This document shows, one piece after another, positions 49,251 to 60,979 of a stretch of 64,000 bases of DNA (within the stretch, counting starts at the first letter, position 1; every line of letters starts with the position of its first letter). A program made the translations under genes and the position numbers. The notes under the pieces were generated by a model. The model was given only the letters and a program-made list of their open reading frames with translations. It had not been told where the DNA came from and ran no database searches. Source of the DNA: Suillus spraguei (Eukaryota > Basidiomycota > Agaricomycetes > Boletales > Suillaceae); NCBI GenBank assembly GCA_016800925.1, contig JABCPU010000018.1:124001-188000 (forward strand). Direction: 5' to 3'.

Positions 49251-50120
49251 CTCCTAATGTATTACTAAGACTTGTACGTGCTGTAGGTGAATGAAAAGAA
49301 CTTCAACTCCACAGTCAATGGTTCAGACAAATACCAATGGTTGATGATGTGGTCATTCATGGGGAAAAGGGCAAACAACTCTTTATTGTCTTTGTTTGAC
49401 AAAGGACAAGAGGATAAAATTAGTTACTGGCACAATGCAGTGCTTGTGATTTTATGAAACAATGTACAGACTTGCGTTAATAATGTATAATGATGTGTGT
49501 TGCTGATACTTGATGATATGTGATGATGCTACTCCTAACTCTCACTAATTAATGGAGTCAACTAAGTCTTCTAGCACTGATCAGACTATCCAATATCTTC
49601 AAAACCAACTCTCTGCTGCTCAGGTACTTTACTATGAGTATGATGCAGGTCAGAACAGAGTACACCCTCTTGGTGTAGTCTTAAGCAGCCAAGCTATTGA
49701 TATTGTTGAATGACTGCTAATCTTATTATCCTCCCTAAATAACTAATGAAATATATGAATACAATGTTCTCCCCACAGAAATGTGTTCTGTGTTGTAAAG
49801 AGAATACTGAAATTCAGTGTACTTTTCTGTTTTTTTTTTGTATTCTAAGAAGACACCAGGAGGGTACATTTCATTGAGAAGTGCTGCTGATTGTGCCTGG
49901 AAGTCAAATCTGTTGGGAGGATTTACATTGGGGTGTTTTTGAAGCAGCATGGAGGGTTGGGTGAAGGCAATGGTGGTCTGGTGGAGGTTAGCATTTGTGA
50001 GTCTTGGAGGGCATGAGTGAGATGAGGAGGTGGGTGGGGTAGTGGATGTGGCTGGGATAATCCTGCTGGTCTTGGTGGTTTGATTGTGTGAGTCCAGGTC
50101 TCTGTGGAGAAAAATGGCAT

Positions 50121-50801
50121 TTAATTTTCTGTATATTTTCTGTCAAGCACTTCACATCTTCTAACAAATTCCAGGCATTTTCTGCTCCAACTAGTGTGGT
50201 AGTTGTCCTTGCAGTTGATGCAATGAATAGTGCAATAGGTCAAACATTGGGCAATGCAGTGTTTTCCACTGCAAGTTCTGCAGATGTCAGAGGGATTGGA
50301 ACAGTTGTGAGCAATGTGTCCATATTGTTGACATTTCACACACCGAATGGGTTCATGTTTGTCCTTCCATACCTTCAAGTGTTCATTATTGATGCAGATC
50401 CCATTGCAGAGAATGACATTAGCAATGGGAGCCTCTATGACTTGTAGGAGGGCAAATGTTTTGTGCTGTTTGTTGGTATGACAGAGGCAAGGTTTAATCC
50501 ACCTAATGGTGGCTAGGGAGTTGTCAGAGAGGCTATTATTCTCATGTTCTACATTCTTCAGAAAGGTGTCATACTCAATCTGCATTTGAATTTGTAAGTA
50601 TTCTAGGACTATAGCATAGGTATATTTGTGGAATGATACTTCAGTGCTGAATTGGCTTTTGAGTAAAGGCTTGCCTGTTGGGCTATGGAGCCAGGATGTT
50701 AATTGTTCATTTTCCATTTCAGCTATTATGCCTTCATTGTAAAATAATAGGACAGCCTTAATGGTACCAGGGGGGAGTGGTGTTGGTGCAAATGTGTTCA
50801 A
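50121..50801 (-). mobile_element. Tad-like LINE ORF1 (gag-like) fragment
   Basis: Minus-strand frame of about 226 codons, open to 50121 and continuing weakly beyond. IRWIKPCLCHTNKQHKTF, HEPIRCVKCQQYGHIAHNC, CRTCSGKHCIAQC and CINCKDNYHTSWSRKC give three consecutive Cys-rich knuckles, as in ORF1 of Tad-clade LINEs of Agaricomycetes, where ASWSR-x-C and a following FSTETWTH-like segment (50110) are typical. No endonuclease or RT ORF2 is present nearby, so truncated. Confidence 0.65.
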
Positions 50802-51261
50802 AGATACTCTTCAGTTTCTTTGTTATTTCAGAGTTAGAGGTGTTGGGAGGAAAGATGGTTTTGCCTTATTGGGGGTCTAATAGTATCTGTCTTGCTGTTC
50901 TGCTTGCTTGTTACAACCATGCAAAACTGGGGGCTACTATGGTGCGAATCACTTAGAGGCTGCTTACTTTGTGCAAATATTTAAACCCTTCAAAAAAAGT
51001 CAGAATTTTAATTCCTCTTGGGAAAACACTCCTTTCGAAGGTAAGTACAAAACCCCAAGATGGATTTTTCATTGAGTCAAAACTGAGTGAGCAAAATACT
51101 TTGTCAGGTCCAATTTGGCGCATGGGTACTATGCTTTTGGCATGTTCTCCTTCAGCATGTCGAAAGTATAGTCGCAATTATCACGAAGATATTTTTCACC
51201 ATGTCCCAAAAGAACTCAATGAAACTTTGGTAAGAAAAGGCATAAATGACTGGCTGCCTCA

Positions 51262-51567
51262 TTACTTCCTACACCAGAGACCTTTGTTCAACAAGTTTTT
51301 AGCCTCCTCACGAATTGCTGCTTGATCCTGAGCTTGCATCAACCCATCGGACCACTCTGACTCTGTCGCAGAATCATATTTGGTGATGGAGAACTGACAA
51401 TCCACACCTTCAGTGTATCCACAGTCCTGTTCACTGGAGGAGTTGTAATCGATCTCGATCACTGCCACAGGATTGGATGCGGCAGGTACAGTGTTAGAGT
51501 TGTAGGTTTTTGGCCATCTTGCAGCTCTTGCCTGTGCGGCGGCAGCCCTTTGATGTTTAGTGACCAT
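51262..51567 (-). CDS. repeat-associated small protein (101 aa), function unknown
   Basis: ORF from the ATG at 51567: MVTKHQRAAAAQARAARW, acidic middle (IEIDYNSSSEQDCG), ends LLNKGLWCRK. The MV-K-HQRAAAA-A start is one I associate with repeat-linked proteins in Agaricomycetes, but I cannot name a family. Further minus-strand frames at 50953-51177 may belong to the same decayed gene. Confidence 0.4.
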   Translation of the reverse strand: MVTKHQRAAAAQARAARWPKTYNSNTVPAASNPVAVIEIDYNSSSEQDCGYTEGVDCQFSITKYDSATESEWSDGLMQAQDQAAIREEAKNLLNKGLWCRK

Positions 51568-51759
51568 AGTGCTACTACACAGACTCAATGTACTATTTTT
51601 CTTGGTATTTTCATTAAAATTTTCTGCTCATTGAGCTAGTACATTTTTGAAGTATGCTGACATCATTGCCATTTTTTTCGCCTTCAATTTGGCGCTTGCA
51701 CAAAGTAGGCGGCCTCTAAGCGATTCGCACCATAAGAAGTCCTGGCTTTACATAGGATT

Positions 51760-52900
51760 GTACCAGAGGGTCAGAAAGTCAAAGGGGCTTGGCCTCAGCT
51801 CATGCACTGTGCCCCTTACCCAAGTATGTGCCCTTAACTTCAGATGAAGTCCAAGGGAGAGTTCTAATGAAGTTCAGATGAACTCTAAGGCAGGATAGCT
51901 CAATAGAGCTTTGAAGGACTTCCGGATGAGCACGGGAATGCGCTGGAACTATTGCTGGATGACAAGGAATAAGGATAAGACTACTGAAACAAGTCCAAAG
52001 TAGAATAGATGGAGGATGGACTGCTGGACAAAGTCCAGGGCAGGATAGGAGCAAAGCTCCAGAGGTAAAGATGATCTACAGATGTCGGAAGATAGAATAG
52101 GATAGACCCAGAGGATCAGAGGTCCGGAGGTCCAGAGATTGGAAGAGTGGAAGAGCAGAAGAGCAGAAGAGCAGAAGAGCAGAAGAGCAGAAGAGCAGAG
52201 AGCAGAGGAGCAGAGGAGCAGAGGAGCAGAGGAGCAGAGGAGCAGAGGAGCAGAGGAGCAGAGGAGCAGAGGAGCAGAGGAGCAGAGGAGCAGAGGAGCA
52301 GAGGAGCAGAGGAGCAGAGGAGCAGAGGAGCAGAGGAGCAGATGATCGGATGAGCATAGCTGTGTGGATCTTAAGGGAAGTGTTGACTACTAGAGAGGAG
52401 TAGGTCCAGATATAGTGTAGAGATAGTATAGACTACTCTGGACAAAATCTGGAATAGAAACAGACAGGATAAGACTACCAAGGGTAGAGTTGGAGGTGAA
52501 ACAGATGAGGGACAGGAATCAGACAAAGTCTGAAAAGATTGTAGGACATAGGATCAAAGCTCTGGCCTAGGGAATAATTTCATAGGCCTGAGTTGGAAGC
52601 TTACAAAGGCTGGAGCCCAAGTGCGAGAACAGAAATGGAGTTATATAGACATGGTAACAGGATACAGAGTAATCAAAGGAATATACAGAAGTAGGGAAGC
52701 AATGATCAGACTGAGGTCTGCAGGAGTTGTACTACAAGTTTATAAACTGTAGGTAGCATGCCAGAAGGTAAGTAAGCATAGTACGAGGCTATGTCTGAGC
52801 ATGTGGAACACATTAGTAAGTACAATGGAACACAAGACTATGAACTTGGAAATAAGACTTGTACGAGATATCTTATCAAGATGGCATAAAGATACAATCT
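51760..52900 (-). mobile_element. diverged relative of LTR family A, minus orientation (borders unresolved)
   Basis: Shares the GGCTTGGCCTCAGCTCATGCACTGTGCCCCTTA block (51786) and the inverted TTTATAAACTGTAGGTA region (52738) with the copy at 47455-48769, and a following AAGCTATG/AGGCTATG, AATGGAACA block. The ends are too diverged to fix. It contains the minisatellite at 52145-52345. Confidence 0.4.
52145..52345 (+). repeat. 8-bp minisatellite (AGGAGCAG)n with an AGAGCAGA sub-array
   Basis: About 25 tandem copies: first AAGAGCAG units (52152-52195), then GAGGAGCA units (52200-52342), with almost no mismatch. Both strands are open over 60 codons only because of the repeat; not coding. Confidence 0.9.
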
Positions 52901-53872
52901 AGACTGGGCTGTAGATAAACCATGGCCTAAGCTAGTATGTAAGTCTCACACTCTACCTAGTCTGCTACTCTTGCGAGGCAAGAACATTTGACTTTAAAGA
53001 GAATGCTAAGTTAGTATAGCTCAATAATGCCCAACCTGTGGTGCAAGACTGCCATTGGAGGTAGCGAGATGCTAGCAGTGAAGTGTGGGAAAGTGTAGCA
53101 CAAGCAGTGAAGCACAGGAAAGTGGGAAAGAGCAGTGGTGCATGCAGCAGTAAAGTAATTCTTAAGAGACAGTAACTTCGGCGAAAGACTTTATTCCATT
53201 AGAGACAGTGGTAGTGACTATTCCTAAGTACTGTGTGTACCATAGGGGGAAGTAAAAGTAGTGGTATGTGCAAAGAATCCTTTTTAACATGTACCGTGAG
53301 CAGCCAGAATACATAGCAAGAATGGTAGCAAATTAAAGATGTACTATGTGATTTTAGTAAAGATGCATGCAGTGAGCAAGGGGTGTCACAGAAGGTAATG
53401 TAAGTCTTGCCATAGGTTTAGTAATGGCAGAAACGAATATGCTACACACCAATGGATCTAGACAGAATTGGAATGGACAAGAGGACATTGGTAGCGAGAT
53501 TTGGTAAGGGGCAAGGATCCACAGAGCAAAAATGGTACCAGCAAAGCGAAAAGGTTAATGCTCACTATAGGGGATTTCTCGGTAGCCACTGTAGACAGTA
53601 ACAAGACACTTGTGTAAAATGGCACTTTCATGGTCGGCACGAATATGTTTGCTACAACAGAAGTCGAGATAACTGAAAGCCGGAGGTGCAGAGATAACCG
53701 AAAGCCGGACACAGGTATAATCTAAAAGGGGTAATGCGCAGGTGCGCGGGAATAGTTTTGGATATGAGCATGGATCGGATATGGACACGGATTGGATCAC
53801 CCTTGGCTGTAATATTAGACCTTGTATTTTGGTAGCTACCACTTTTACCATAGACACTTTCATTGGCAACTG

Positions 53873-54152
53873 CCACATCAGGAAATTCACACATTCCTTA
53901 ACATGCTTAATCAGCTTAACTCACTTATCTCAAAACTTGTTTGCTCTCTCTCACATCATTCACCTGGCATATCTTATATTTTTTGAGTGCGAAATACAAT
54001 AAAACATGTATATTAATATATCTCAACTTTTTTTTTCTGAATTCATTCACATTGAAATTTTGGACAAGTAGATTCAATTTCACCAAGGCAGTTAAGTGTA
54101 AATAAGTCCGCATAAGGGCACGTCAAGGAATGTGTGAATTTCCTGATGCATT
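53873..54152. repeat. foldback (inverted repeat), about 25-bp arms
   Basis: CATCAGGAAATTCACACATT at about 53877 and its inverse AATGTGTGAATTTCCTGATG at 54129 are separated by about 230 bp of AT-rich DNA. Suggests a small foldback or MITE-like element. The rest of 53000-55230 holds no gene I can support; ORFs at 54134 and 54687 lack known motifs. Confidence 0.6.
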
Positions 54153-55235
54153 TTGCTCTTTTGACCTATGCTGTGGGACTTGCCAGGGACCTATTTGCTG
54201 GCTTTCACAGCCGCATTTTCGGTATTTTTCAAACTCAGCTGTTTGTTATTCCAGGATACATTCCACATTTAGTGATGGATGTATTCATATGTTATGACCG
54301 CAATTTTGGCCTCCAAAAGCGGAAATTCACAAAACACATTCTATTTTGGTCACCTCCTCATGTTTTGGCCTCCCCACATTATTCCCATACTCCGCATTTT
54401 CGCATTTTCCGGCCACACACACATGTGGGAATTACCCCACAACACCCAAAACATCACTCAATATGGCACACCCCACAATTATAATTATTCCCACACCCTC
54501 CTCACCTCACTGCAGCTTCACCACCACACCACAACAGGTTCCTGTTCATATATAAGTAGTAGTTTGGTATATATATGTATAATATAATATAATAGACCGC
54601 TTTTTTGTTTATTTATGTACCTGCTACTCCTGCAGGGGGCCATTCAAATGGGGTAGGGTACAGAACACTTTCGCACTTTTGCCCTTTTGATATGGAGGTG
54701 TTCTATTATACCTAGAACATGTTTAGGAATATATATGAAGAGATTATTGTCTTTATTTGACTCCCTGAAGCGTCCTACACCAATAGATATAGCACATGTG
54801 AAGAAAAACACAAAACATGTTCCCATTCTATCATTTCCAGGTGTATGGACTTGTAAAATGCATTCCCAGCATCTATTTAACAATAGGAACAATGTATCAG
54901 GAGATGAGGACCATAGGACAAGATCCTGCTGTGCAGTGTTCCTCCCCTCCCCTGGTGGTTTACCCCCTGTGAAAATTTTTCCTGTAGGACCGGACCTTAA
55001 GAATGGTGAGGGGTATATTACTACTTCAATTTGGAGTGTGTCTATCGCATGGGAGCCCCGGGAAGCCTACAGGATTCATCTACAGGAACAAAATTAGACA
55101 AGACTGCATATTTGACATTTTTGATGTGTCTGACTACCCTACCCTTGCATCCATGATCCAACCTTATCATAAATCATTTGTATAGCATATATACTTGCAT
55201 TTAATGACAAAGATCAGCTCACAATAAGCCAGATG

Positions 55236-55380
55236 TTTGAGATTGTGGCCACACTTGATATTTCTACTGATAAGAGGCCCATACCTTCAAATCATCGAAC
55301 TTTAATAATTGGACACCTGGAGTATATTTAAAATGCATTAAGTATTGTAGATCCACGGTTTCAGAACGATCCAACAACAA
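55236..55380 (+). repeat. left arm of a large inverted repeat
   Basis: ACACTTGATATTTCTACTGATAAGAGGCCC and the following ACCTTCAAATCATCG, AATTGGACACCTGGA blocks reappear inverted at 55680-55786 and 57066-57110, where an LTR has split the right arm. Confidence 0.7.
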
Positions 55381-55679
55381 TTGAGTATTGAGGAAGTAGA
55401 ATAGATCAGAAATCAGGTGTGGGAAACTCAAAGACTCAAAATGTCATTGAGTAGCAGTAGGACTGTAATGCTGCACCAACTTACTTTACCACCACATCAC
55501 CTCCACATATCGTCTACCCTCAGGGCAAGGTGTAGTATAGATTCCTTATATAGTCTAACATGTATCCTATTAAAATTTAATCAAATCTTCGACCTACATA
55601 TATCATATATAAATGTGACTTTTGTGTGATATGTACCAATTGTCACATTTCACACATATGTTGTTTTACCTCCCTTTCA

Positions 55680-57110
55680 TTCAGTACTTGATGGATCGTT
55701 CTGACAGCCCAGATCTAGAATACTGAATATATTATGAATATATTCCAGGTGTCCAATTATTAAAGTTCGATGATTTGAAGGTATGGTGTCATATACCATA
55801 CTTCTGATCTCAGATCCAATCAGATCAGATCAATCCTGCTTCCGTCCAGTCCACAGATCCTGTCCGGATGTCATATACCATACTTCTGAAATCAGATCCA
55901 ATCGATCCTACTTCTGTCTGGTCCACAGATCCTGTCTGGATCACCCATCCGAAAGTGCCCACTTCTCGCACTCTAACTCCCTTGTGGATATCTGCATCTA
56001 TCTCCTTTCGTCATTCCTCCTGTTTCCGGTATTCCAGCTGTGTATATTTCCATCCTGTGTTACTGATCCATTACCTGTGTTTCATTTCCGACTTGTGCTT
56101 ACTGATCCGCTGTGCATTAACTAATAGACTTCTGTTATACATCGTACATAGCCCTCAGTCCCGGACTCGTTGATTAGATACTTACAGTATATAAACCACT
56201 TGTAGATCTCCATAGAACCTTAATTCGAATAACATCTTAGATTCTGCTCATCCTTTCCTCCGGACTTGAGTTACTTCCAGCTCTAGTCATCTTCTGAGAC
56301 TTGGGATTGATTCCTTAGTCTATATCTCCGACTCTATCTTCGGATAGTCTACCTCTGTTAGTTTCTAGTTAGGAACTCGTTCCAAGACTAGCCTTAATCC
56401 TCATTCCATCTCTACATTCCGGATAACCTTTGGATGTATCATATCCAATACCTTCGGACGTCCAGATCTATCACGCGACCACTTCCAGATCTTCGGACAT
56501 ATACCTACCCTCTGAAATAAGGGGCATTACCATTACTCGGGAAAGGGGCACAGTGCACAAACTGAGGCCAAAGCCCTTTGGATCTTTCACCCTTGAGTAT
56601 GGTCTTAACAATAGCCCTTGGTCCCGGACTCAGTGATCATCCATGCTAGTTACTTACAGTATATAAACCACTTGTAAATCTCCGTAGAACCTTAGTTTGA
56701 ATATCATCTTAGATTCTGATCAATCTGTTCCTCTGGACTTGAGTTACTTCCAGCTCTGGTCATCTTCTGAGACTTAGGATTGATTCCTATAAGTCTGCAT
56801 CTCCGACTCTACCTCTGTTAGTTTCTAGTTAAGGACTCGTTCCGAGACTAGTCTTATGCCTCATTCCACCTCCACGTTTTGGATAACCTTTGGATGCATC
56901 ATACCCGATACCTTCGGATGTCCAGATCCATCACGTGACCACTTCCAGATCTTCGGACATATACCTATCCTCTGAAATAAGGGGCATTACTCAGGAAAGG
57001 GGCACAGTGTACGAACTGAGGCCAAAGCCCTTCAAATCTCTTACCCTTTGAGTACGGTCTTAACATATGGGCCTCTTATCAGTAGAAATATCAAGTGTAG
57101 TCACAATCAC
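55680..57110 (-). repeat. right arm of the inverted repeat, split by an LTR insertion
   Basis: TCCAGGTGTCCAATTATTAA (55745) and GATGATTTGAAGGTATGG run up to 55786; the arm resumes at 57066 as TATGGGCCTCTTATCAGTAG. Read together and inverted, this matches 55236-55380. The arms enclose about 300 bp, so the host element is MITE-like or the end region of a TIR element. Confidence 0.65.
55787..57065 (+). mobile_element. solo LTR, family A, with tandem 3' half; TSD TATGG
   Basis: A full LTR at 55787-56610 (TGTCATATACC ... GTCTTAACA) is directly followed by a second copy of its 3' part (56611-57065, from ATAGCCCTTGGTCCC to GTCTTAACA). The whole block is flanked by TATGG at 55782-55786 and 57066-57070, a 5-bp target duplication. 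TG...CA ends and the direct 5-bp duplication are as expected of an LTR retrotransposon. No internal region. Confidence 0.8.
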
Positions 57111-57189
57111 ATATTACAGTGAACTATCTCCATATTATACGAGTGAACGGACATGCATAATATCCCATATGATATGGGCCAGCGGACCA

Positions 57190-57570
57190 TGGGCCCATGG
57201 TAGAAATATCCTCGTTCATGATGGATGGGCCGGGAGGAATATTATTCCCGATGATGGCGGGTGGGCCCATGCAAGGAATATGTAGAGTAGATGAGTGGGC
57301 TGATGTACATGAATATTTTGTAGATGGATGGGCCGAGGTAGTTGGATATCATGTAGATGGGTGTATCAAGGTAGATGTGTATCAGATAGACAGGTATGTG
57401 AAGGGTACTTGTTATCACATACACAGGTGGGCACAGACACATATTAAATTAGATGGGTATTAGACAGGTGGGCCAAGGGTGTTGTACAGTATATTATATT
57501 AGATGGGTGGGCCGAGGGTGGTATAAAATATAGACGGGTGGGCCCATGTGTATGATAATTGTAGACATGA
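57190..57570 (+). repeat. degenerate tandem array of GATGGGTGGGCC-type units
   Basis: TAGATGGATGGGCCGAGG, AGATGGGTGTATCAAGG, AGATGGGTGGGCCGAGG, AGACGGGTGGGCCCATG and similar units recur every 40-60 bp with AT-rich spacers. The open frame across it is a by-product. Confidence 0.6.
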
Positions 57571-57950
57571 TGGAGCTGAGGGAGTTGCATATCATCCGAA
57601 TCAGAGGAGGTAATAAATCACAGTTACTGAGTTCCTGGAGCAGCAGGTGCTCTCTTGACATGGCCTTTTATGGTGCTTAGGTTGTCTTGTAGAATGTGGA
57701 CACTGGGGTGCAAAAATTGGTTGCCCTATGAGATGCCAAGTTCCGAACCCGGGTCTCGACAAATGAATATCTGATATCCAGCACACTTCCAATCATCTGG
57801 TATTTCATTGAGCAATGGATGATAATACATCTTTGAAAGCCAACATCATCCAAGGCTCCCTTATCTGATTGTCGCTATCTCCACCCCCTTTAACACCAAA
57901 GTCTGGACATCCAGCATTTAGCATCTGATTTCCCAATATCAACTTCCAAC

Positions 57951-59249
57951 ATGAACACTTCTTCCATGTCCACTTCTGACATAAAAATCTGGCGCACTTG
58001 GGCCCTGGCCGTCACTTATGAAGCAGGGGAATATACCAAACAGAAATTCAATGCAGAGAAGACTGGAGGAGAACCAGTTATACCTTCTCCGAACCTGGAC
58101 ACCGATCTGGTGATGGCGTGTGATCGCTTGGCTGATGTACTCATAAAGGCATATAAAAATCCCAGTGGGTCTTCCTGCAGATGTTGAAAATTTGTTTGAT
58201 CATTCAAATTCCTTCATGACAGTTAAGATGCAGATTGATATTGCAAGATATAGCAAATTGATATCCTCAAAGAACACTGGGCATAATGACAAGAAAGAGG
58301 AGAAGTTGCTTGAGAGGTGTCCTTCTGGCCATGAGGGCACAAAGTTGGTGGACAAACCTGCCACAATTCTCGATGCTTCTGGTACCATCATTGCATGGTA
58401 CCTCCCGGACACCCTGACCAAGACCACCCAGGTGCGTAATGTAGATTGTTACTCAATGGATATTGAATATCAAATGGTACCTACAGAAGGAAATTAGGGC
58501 GGCCACCAATTTGCTGGGTCCAAGCCTCGAAAAAAGTGTAAAGGCTGATGGCAATTGGCAATATAATCAAGAATGGTTCAAACAGGGCTCGGAAAATGAA
58601 AATGTTGGGTCAACTCCCAGATGCATCAATTTATCTCTGGCATGGTTTCAACAGGGACACAAGGTAGGATCTGATGAGATGGTGATTTCTGCAGTCAAAT
58701 TCACCAATCCCATAGAATCTGTCTGATCTGGAGGTATCTGCATCATTGAAGGGACCCTCCTCCAAGAATATCCTCAAAGCTATTGCAAGGCCAGCAGCCA
58801 TCACATCGGCAGCACTCAGGGTCATGCATCCTCAGCAGTACTTTGCAGGGTTATGAGCCTTGTCACACCTCGGAGATAAGGCAGTGAGCAAGGAACTGCC
58901 ACAGATGCCAGAGACCCTGCAGTACTGGGCATCTGTGTTTAACACCCTCTCCATCATTTCCAATCGGGAAACCCCCAATCATCAAGGCCATTTATCCATT
59001 CCTGAATGCTTCAATATTCTCACCACCATGGGGAACTATTCTAATGCTTGGATGAGTATGCCAAGCCTTCAGCTGGAATTCAGGTATGATTCCAGCTGTA
59101 TGATTGTGTCTTCAGGAAGGATTGTCAGACATGGGGTTCATGGAGTGGAAGGGGATTGGATTGCTTGGGCATGGTATATGAGGATTCTGTTCACATTTAT
59201 GCCAGGGTTCCCTCATGTGGATGGGCTAGGGTCGATGGCTGCATACTAA
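57951..59249 (+). pseudogene. decayed TET/JBP-like 2-oxoglutarate/Fe(II) dioxygenase gene
   Basis: Starts MNTSSMSTSDIKIWRTWALAV; pieces in changing frames follow (VENLFDHSNSFMTVKMQID, ATILDASGTIIAWYLPD, IKAIARPAAITSAALRVMHP), then a core frame at 58870-59190: VFNTLSIISNRETPNHQGH, FNILTTMGNYSNAWMSMP, SGRIVRHGVHGVEGDW, AWAWYMR. Order and spacing fit the fungal TET/JBP fold (NR-x-TP-x-H-x-D ... YD-x-L ... G-Y ... HGV ... GDR). Here H-x-D is HQG and GDR is GDW, so metal and 2-oxoglutarate ligands are lost. A base is also missing after WYMR, where DSVH follows in the -1 frame; a stop occurs near 58855. Confidence 0.55.
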
Positions 59250-59329
59250 CCACAGTGTGAAAGATCAAAGAAGTTGAAAGAGTTGTTACCCATGTTAGTA
59301 GCAACACACGAATACCATGTACCAATTAG

Positions 59330-59620
59330 AGCATCAACATTTCCGGAACTCAATTCGGAAGTTGAGCTCCATGAATTGAGTCCTGAACTCTGAGTATCTC
59401 GGCACTTGGGACTCGATACTCGAAATTCAGGACTCAATAATCGGAATTCAGCACTCGATAGTCCGAATTCAGGTTCGACACTCAGGACTCAGCAAAATGT
59501 GAGGCAGAACAATGTGAGGCAACAGACTTTGATCCATACATTTTGAGTGCCGAACCCCAAACCCCGGCAGCCAGCACTTGGGACTCGGGACTCAGAACAA
59601 TGTGAAAGATATTAATTCAC
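59330..59620. repeat. degenerate GGACTC/GAATTC short-repeat region
   Basis: Runs of ACTCGATACTCG, AATTCAGGACTCA, GGGACTCGGGACTCAG and similar 10-15 bp units with many variants. CTTGGGACTCGGGACTCAGAA at about 59577 is repeated as CTTGGGACTCAGGACTCAGAA at about 60976, on the other side of the LTR-like element. Confidence 0.55.
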
Positions 59621-59656
59621 ACATGTTAAGTGCCGAATGCGAATGCCGAACCCCGG

Positions 59657-60961
59657 TGTAATGAACATATTGGCGCTGGGCTTAAAACCCACCTTTTGAC
59701 ACTCGTCTCACGTCTACAGGAGTTACCACTTGTCCATGGCCGTCTTACCCCTTTTAGCATTACCAGTGGCATCCCACATTTACCGCACACCGTACCGACT
59801 ACCACACCATGTTCCACGTACTGATGTCCTCCCATGTCCTTGCCATGTCCGCATAGCTCCATTTGGTGCGTTGTTTGTTTTATGTTCGTTATCACTGATT
59901 CCACGGCAAGCCTTATTACATGTTGCCTTGTGCTGCAGCACCTCGCGCTATGTTTACTTATGGCGGTTACTACACTCCAGTGCTACTGATCTCGCCTAGA
60001 GTATTCTGAGTACATACAATTTAGGATATAAGCACCGCACACCCCGCACGATACAAGTACCTGATTTTACACCATTGCACGTACTATAGGTCAGGATTAC
60101 TGTCTAGCTCTGGATCTACCCAGTAGTGGACTTAGTCTTTAAAGTTTCCTTACTGCTCGTTAATCCATCACGCTCGTTCTCCATTACCACTGGCAAACCG
60201 CCGGACTTTTGACTGTTACTTTGACTGAACTTCTCACGCACCGCTACTTTACCACTGAAAGTACCGCGGACTTCTTTACTGTTTCTTTGCACCACTCGCA
60301 ACCTTACTGCTACCGCTGAGATCACCGCTCGACATCGCTCGCTCAATGCAACTGTTACTGACCTTATCTTGACCACGGTAGCACTGCTACACACGATGTT
60401 AGTTCAGGCGGTATCATCGCTGACTGCAGCAACTTACCACTGACCTTGACGCTTGTTTTGCACATAAGTTAGACTCGAACTTGACCATACTAATAGGCAT
60501 CCCCCTTTAGGGTCGAACACTCTTGTTCTTACAAGTGAAGCAGACTAGACGGAGCGCAAGACTCACATACTAGTTTAGGCAGTGGTTTATCTACAGCCCA
60601 AGCTAGGTTGTATCTTCACAGCGGACTTCTTTACTGTTTCTTTGCACCACTTGCAGCTTTACCACTACCACTGATACTATCGCTCGACGCAACTGTCACT
60701 GACTATATCTTGACCACGGTAGCACCGCTACACACGACGCTAGTTCTGGCGGCATTATCACTGACCGCGGCAACTTACCACTAACCACAACGCTTCCTTT
60801 GCACATAAGTTTGACCCAAACTTGACCATACTAATAGGCATCCCCCTTTAGGGTCGAACGCTCTTGTTCTCACAAGTGAAGCAGACTAGATGGGGCACAA
60901 GACTCACATACTAGTTTAGGCTGTGGTTTATCTACAGCCCAGGCTAGGTTGTATCTTTACA
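59657..60961 (+). mobile_element. solo-LTR-like element, family B, with tandem 3' repeat; possible TSD CCGG
   Basis: Begins TGTAATGAACATATT, ends GTTGTATCTTTACA, flanked by CCGG on both sides (59653-59656 and 60962-60965). From 60266 to 60620 and again 60621 to 60961 the sequence repeats (GCGGACTTCTTTACTG, CTAATAGGCATCCCCC, TCTAC AGCCCA-GCTAGG). The first unit ends TATCTTCACA, the LTR's own 3' end. A TATA-like TAGGATATAAGC lies at 60021. No internal coding region. Confidence 0.55.
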
Positions 60962-60979
60962 CCGGAACCCGGAACTTGG

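Noticed and set aside
52139..52353. Repetitive Glu/Gln/Arg/Ser-rich ORFs on both strands
   Set aside because: Produced by the 8-bp minisatellite, not coding.
55783..56173. Plus-strand ORFs with repeated RSNRSYF-like segments, also at 61585 and 63286
   Set aside because: They fall inside LTR copies and drift in frame between copies.
57650..57790. tRNA-like stretch (GGTTCGGAACTT on the minus strand)
   Set aside because: No cloverleaf with paired acceptor stems could be drawn; at most a remote SINE-like resemblance.
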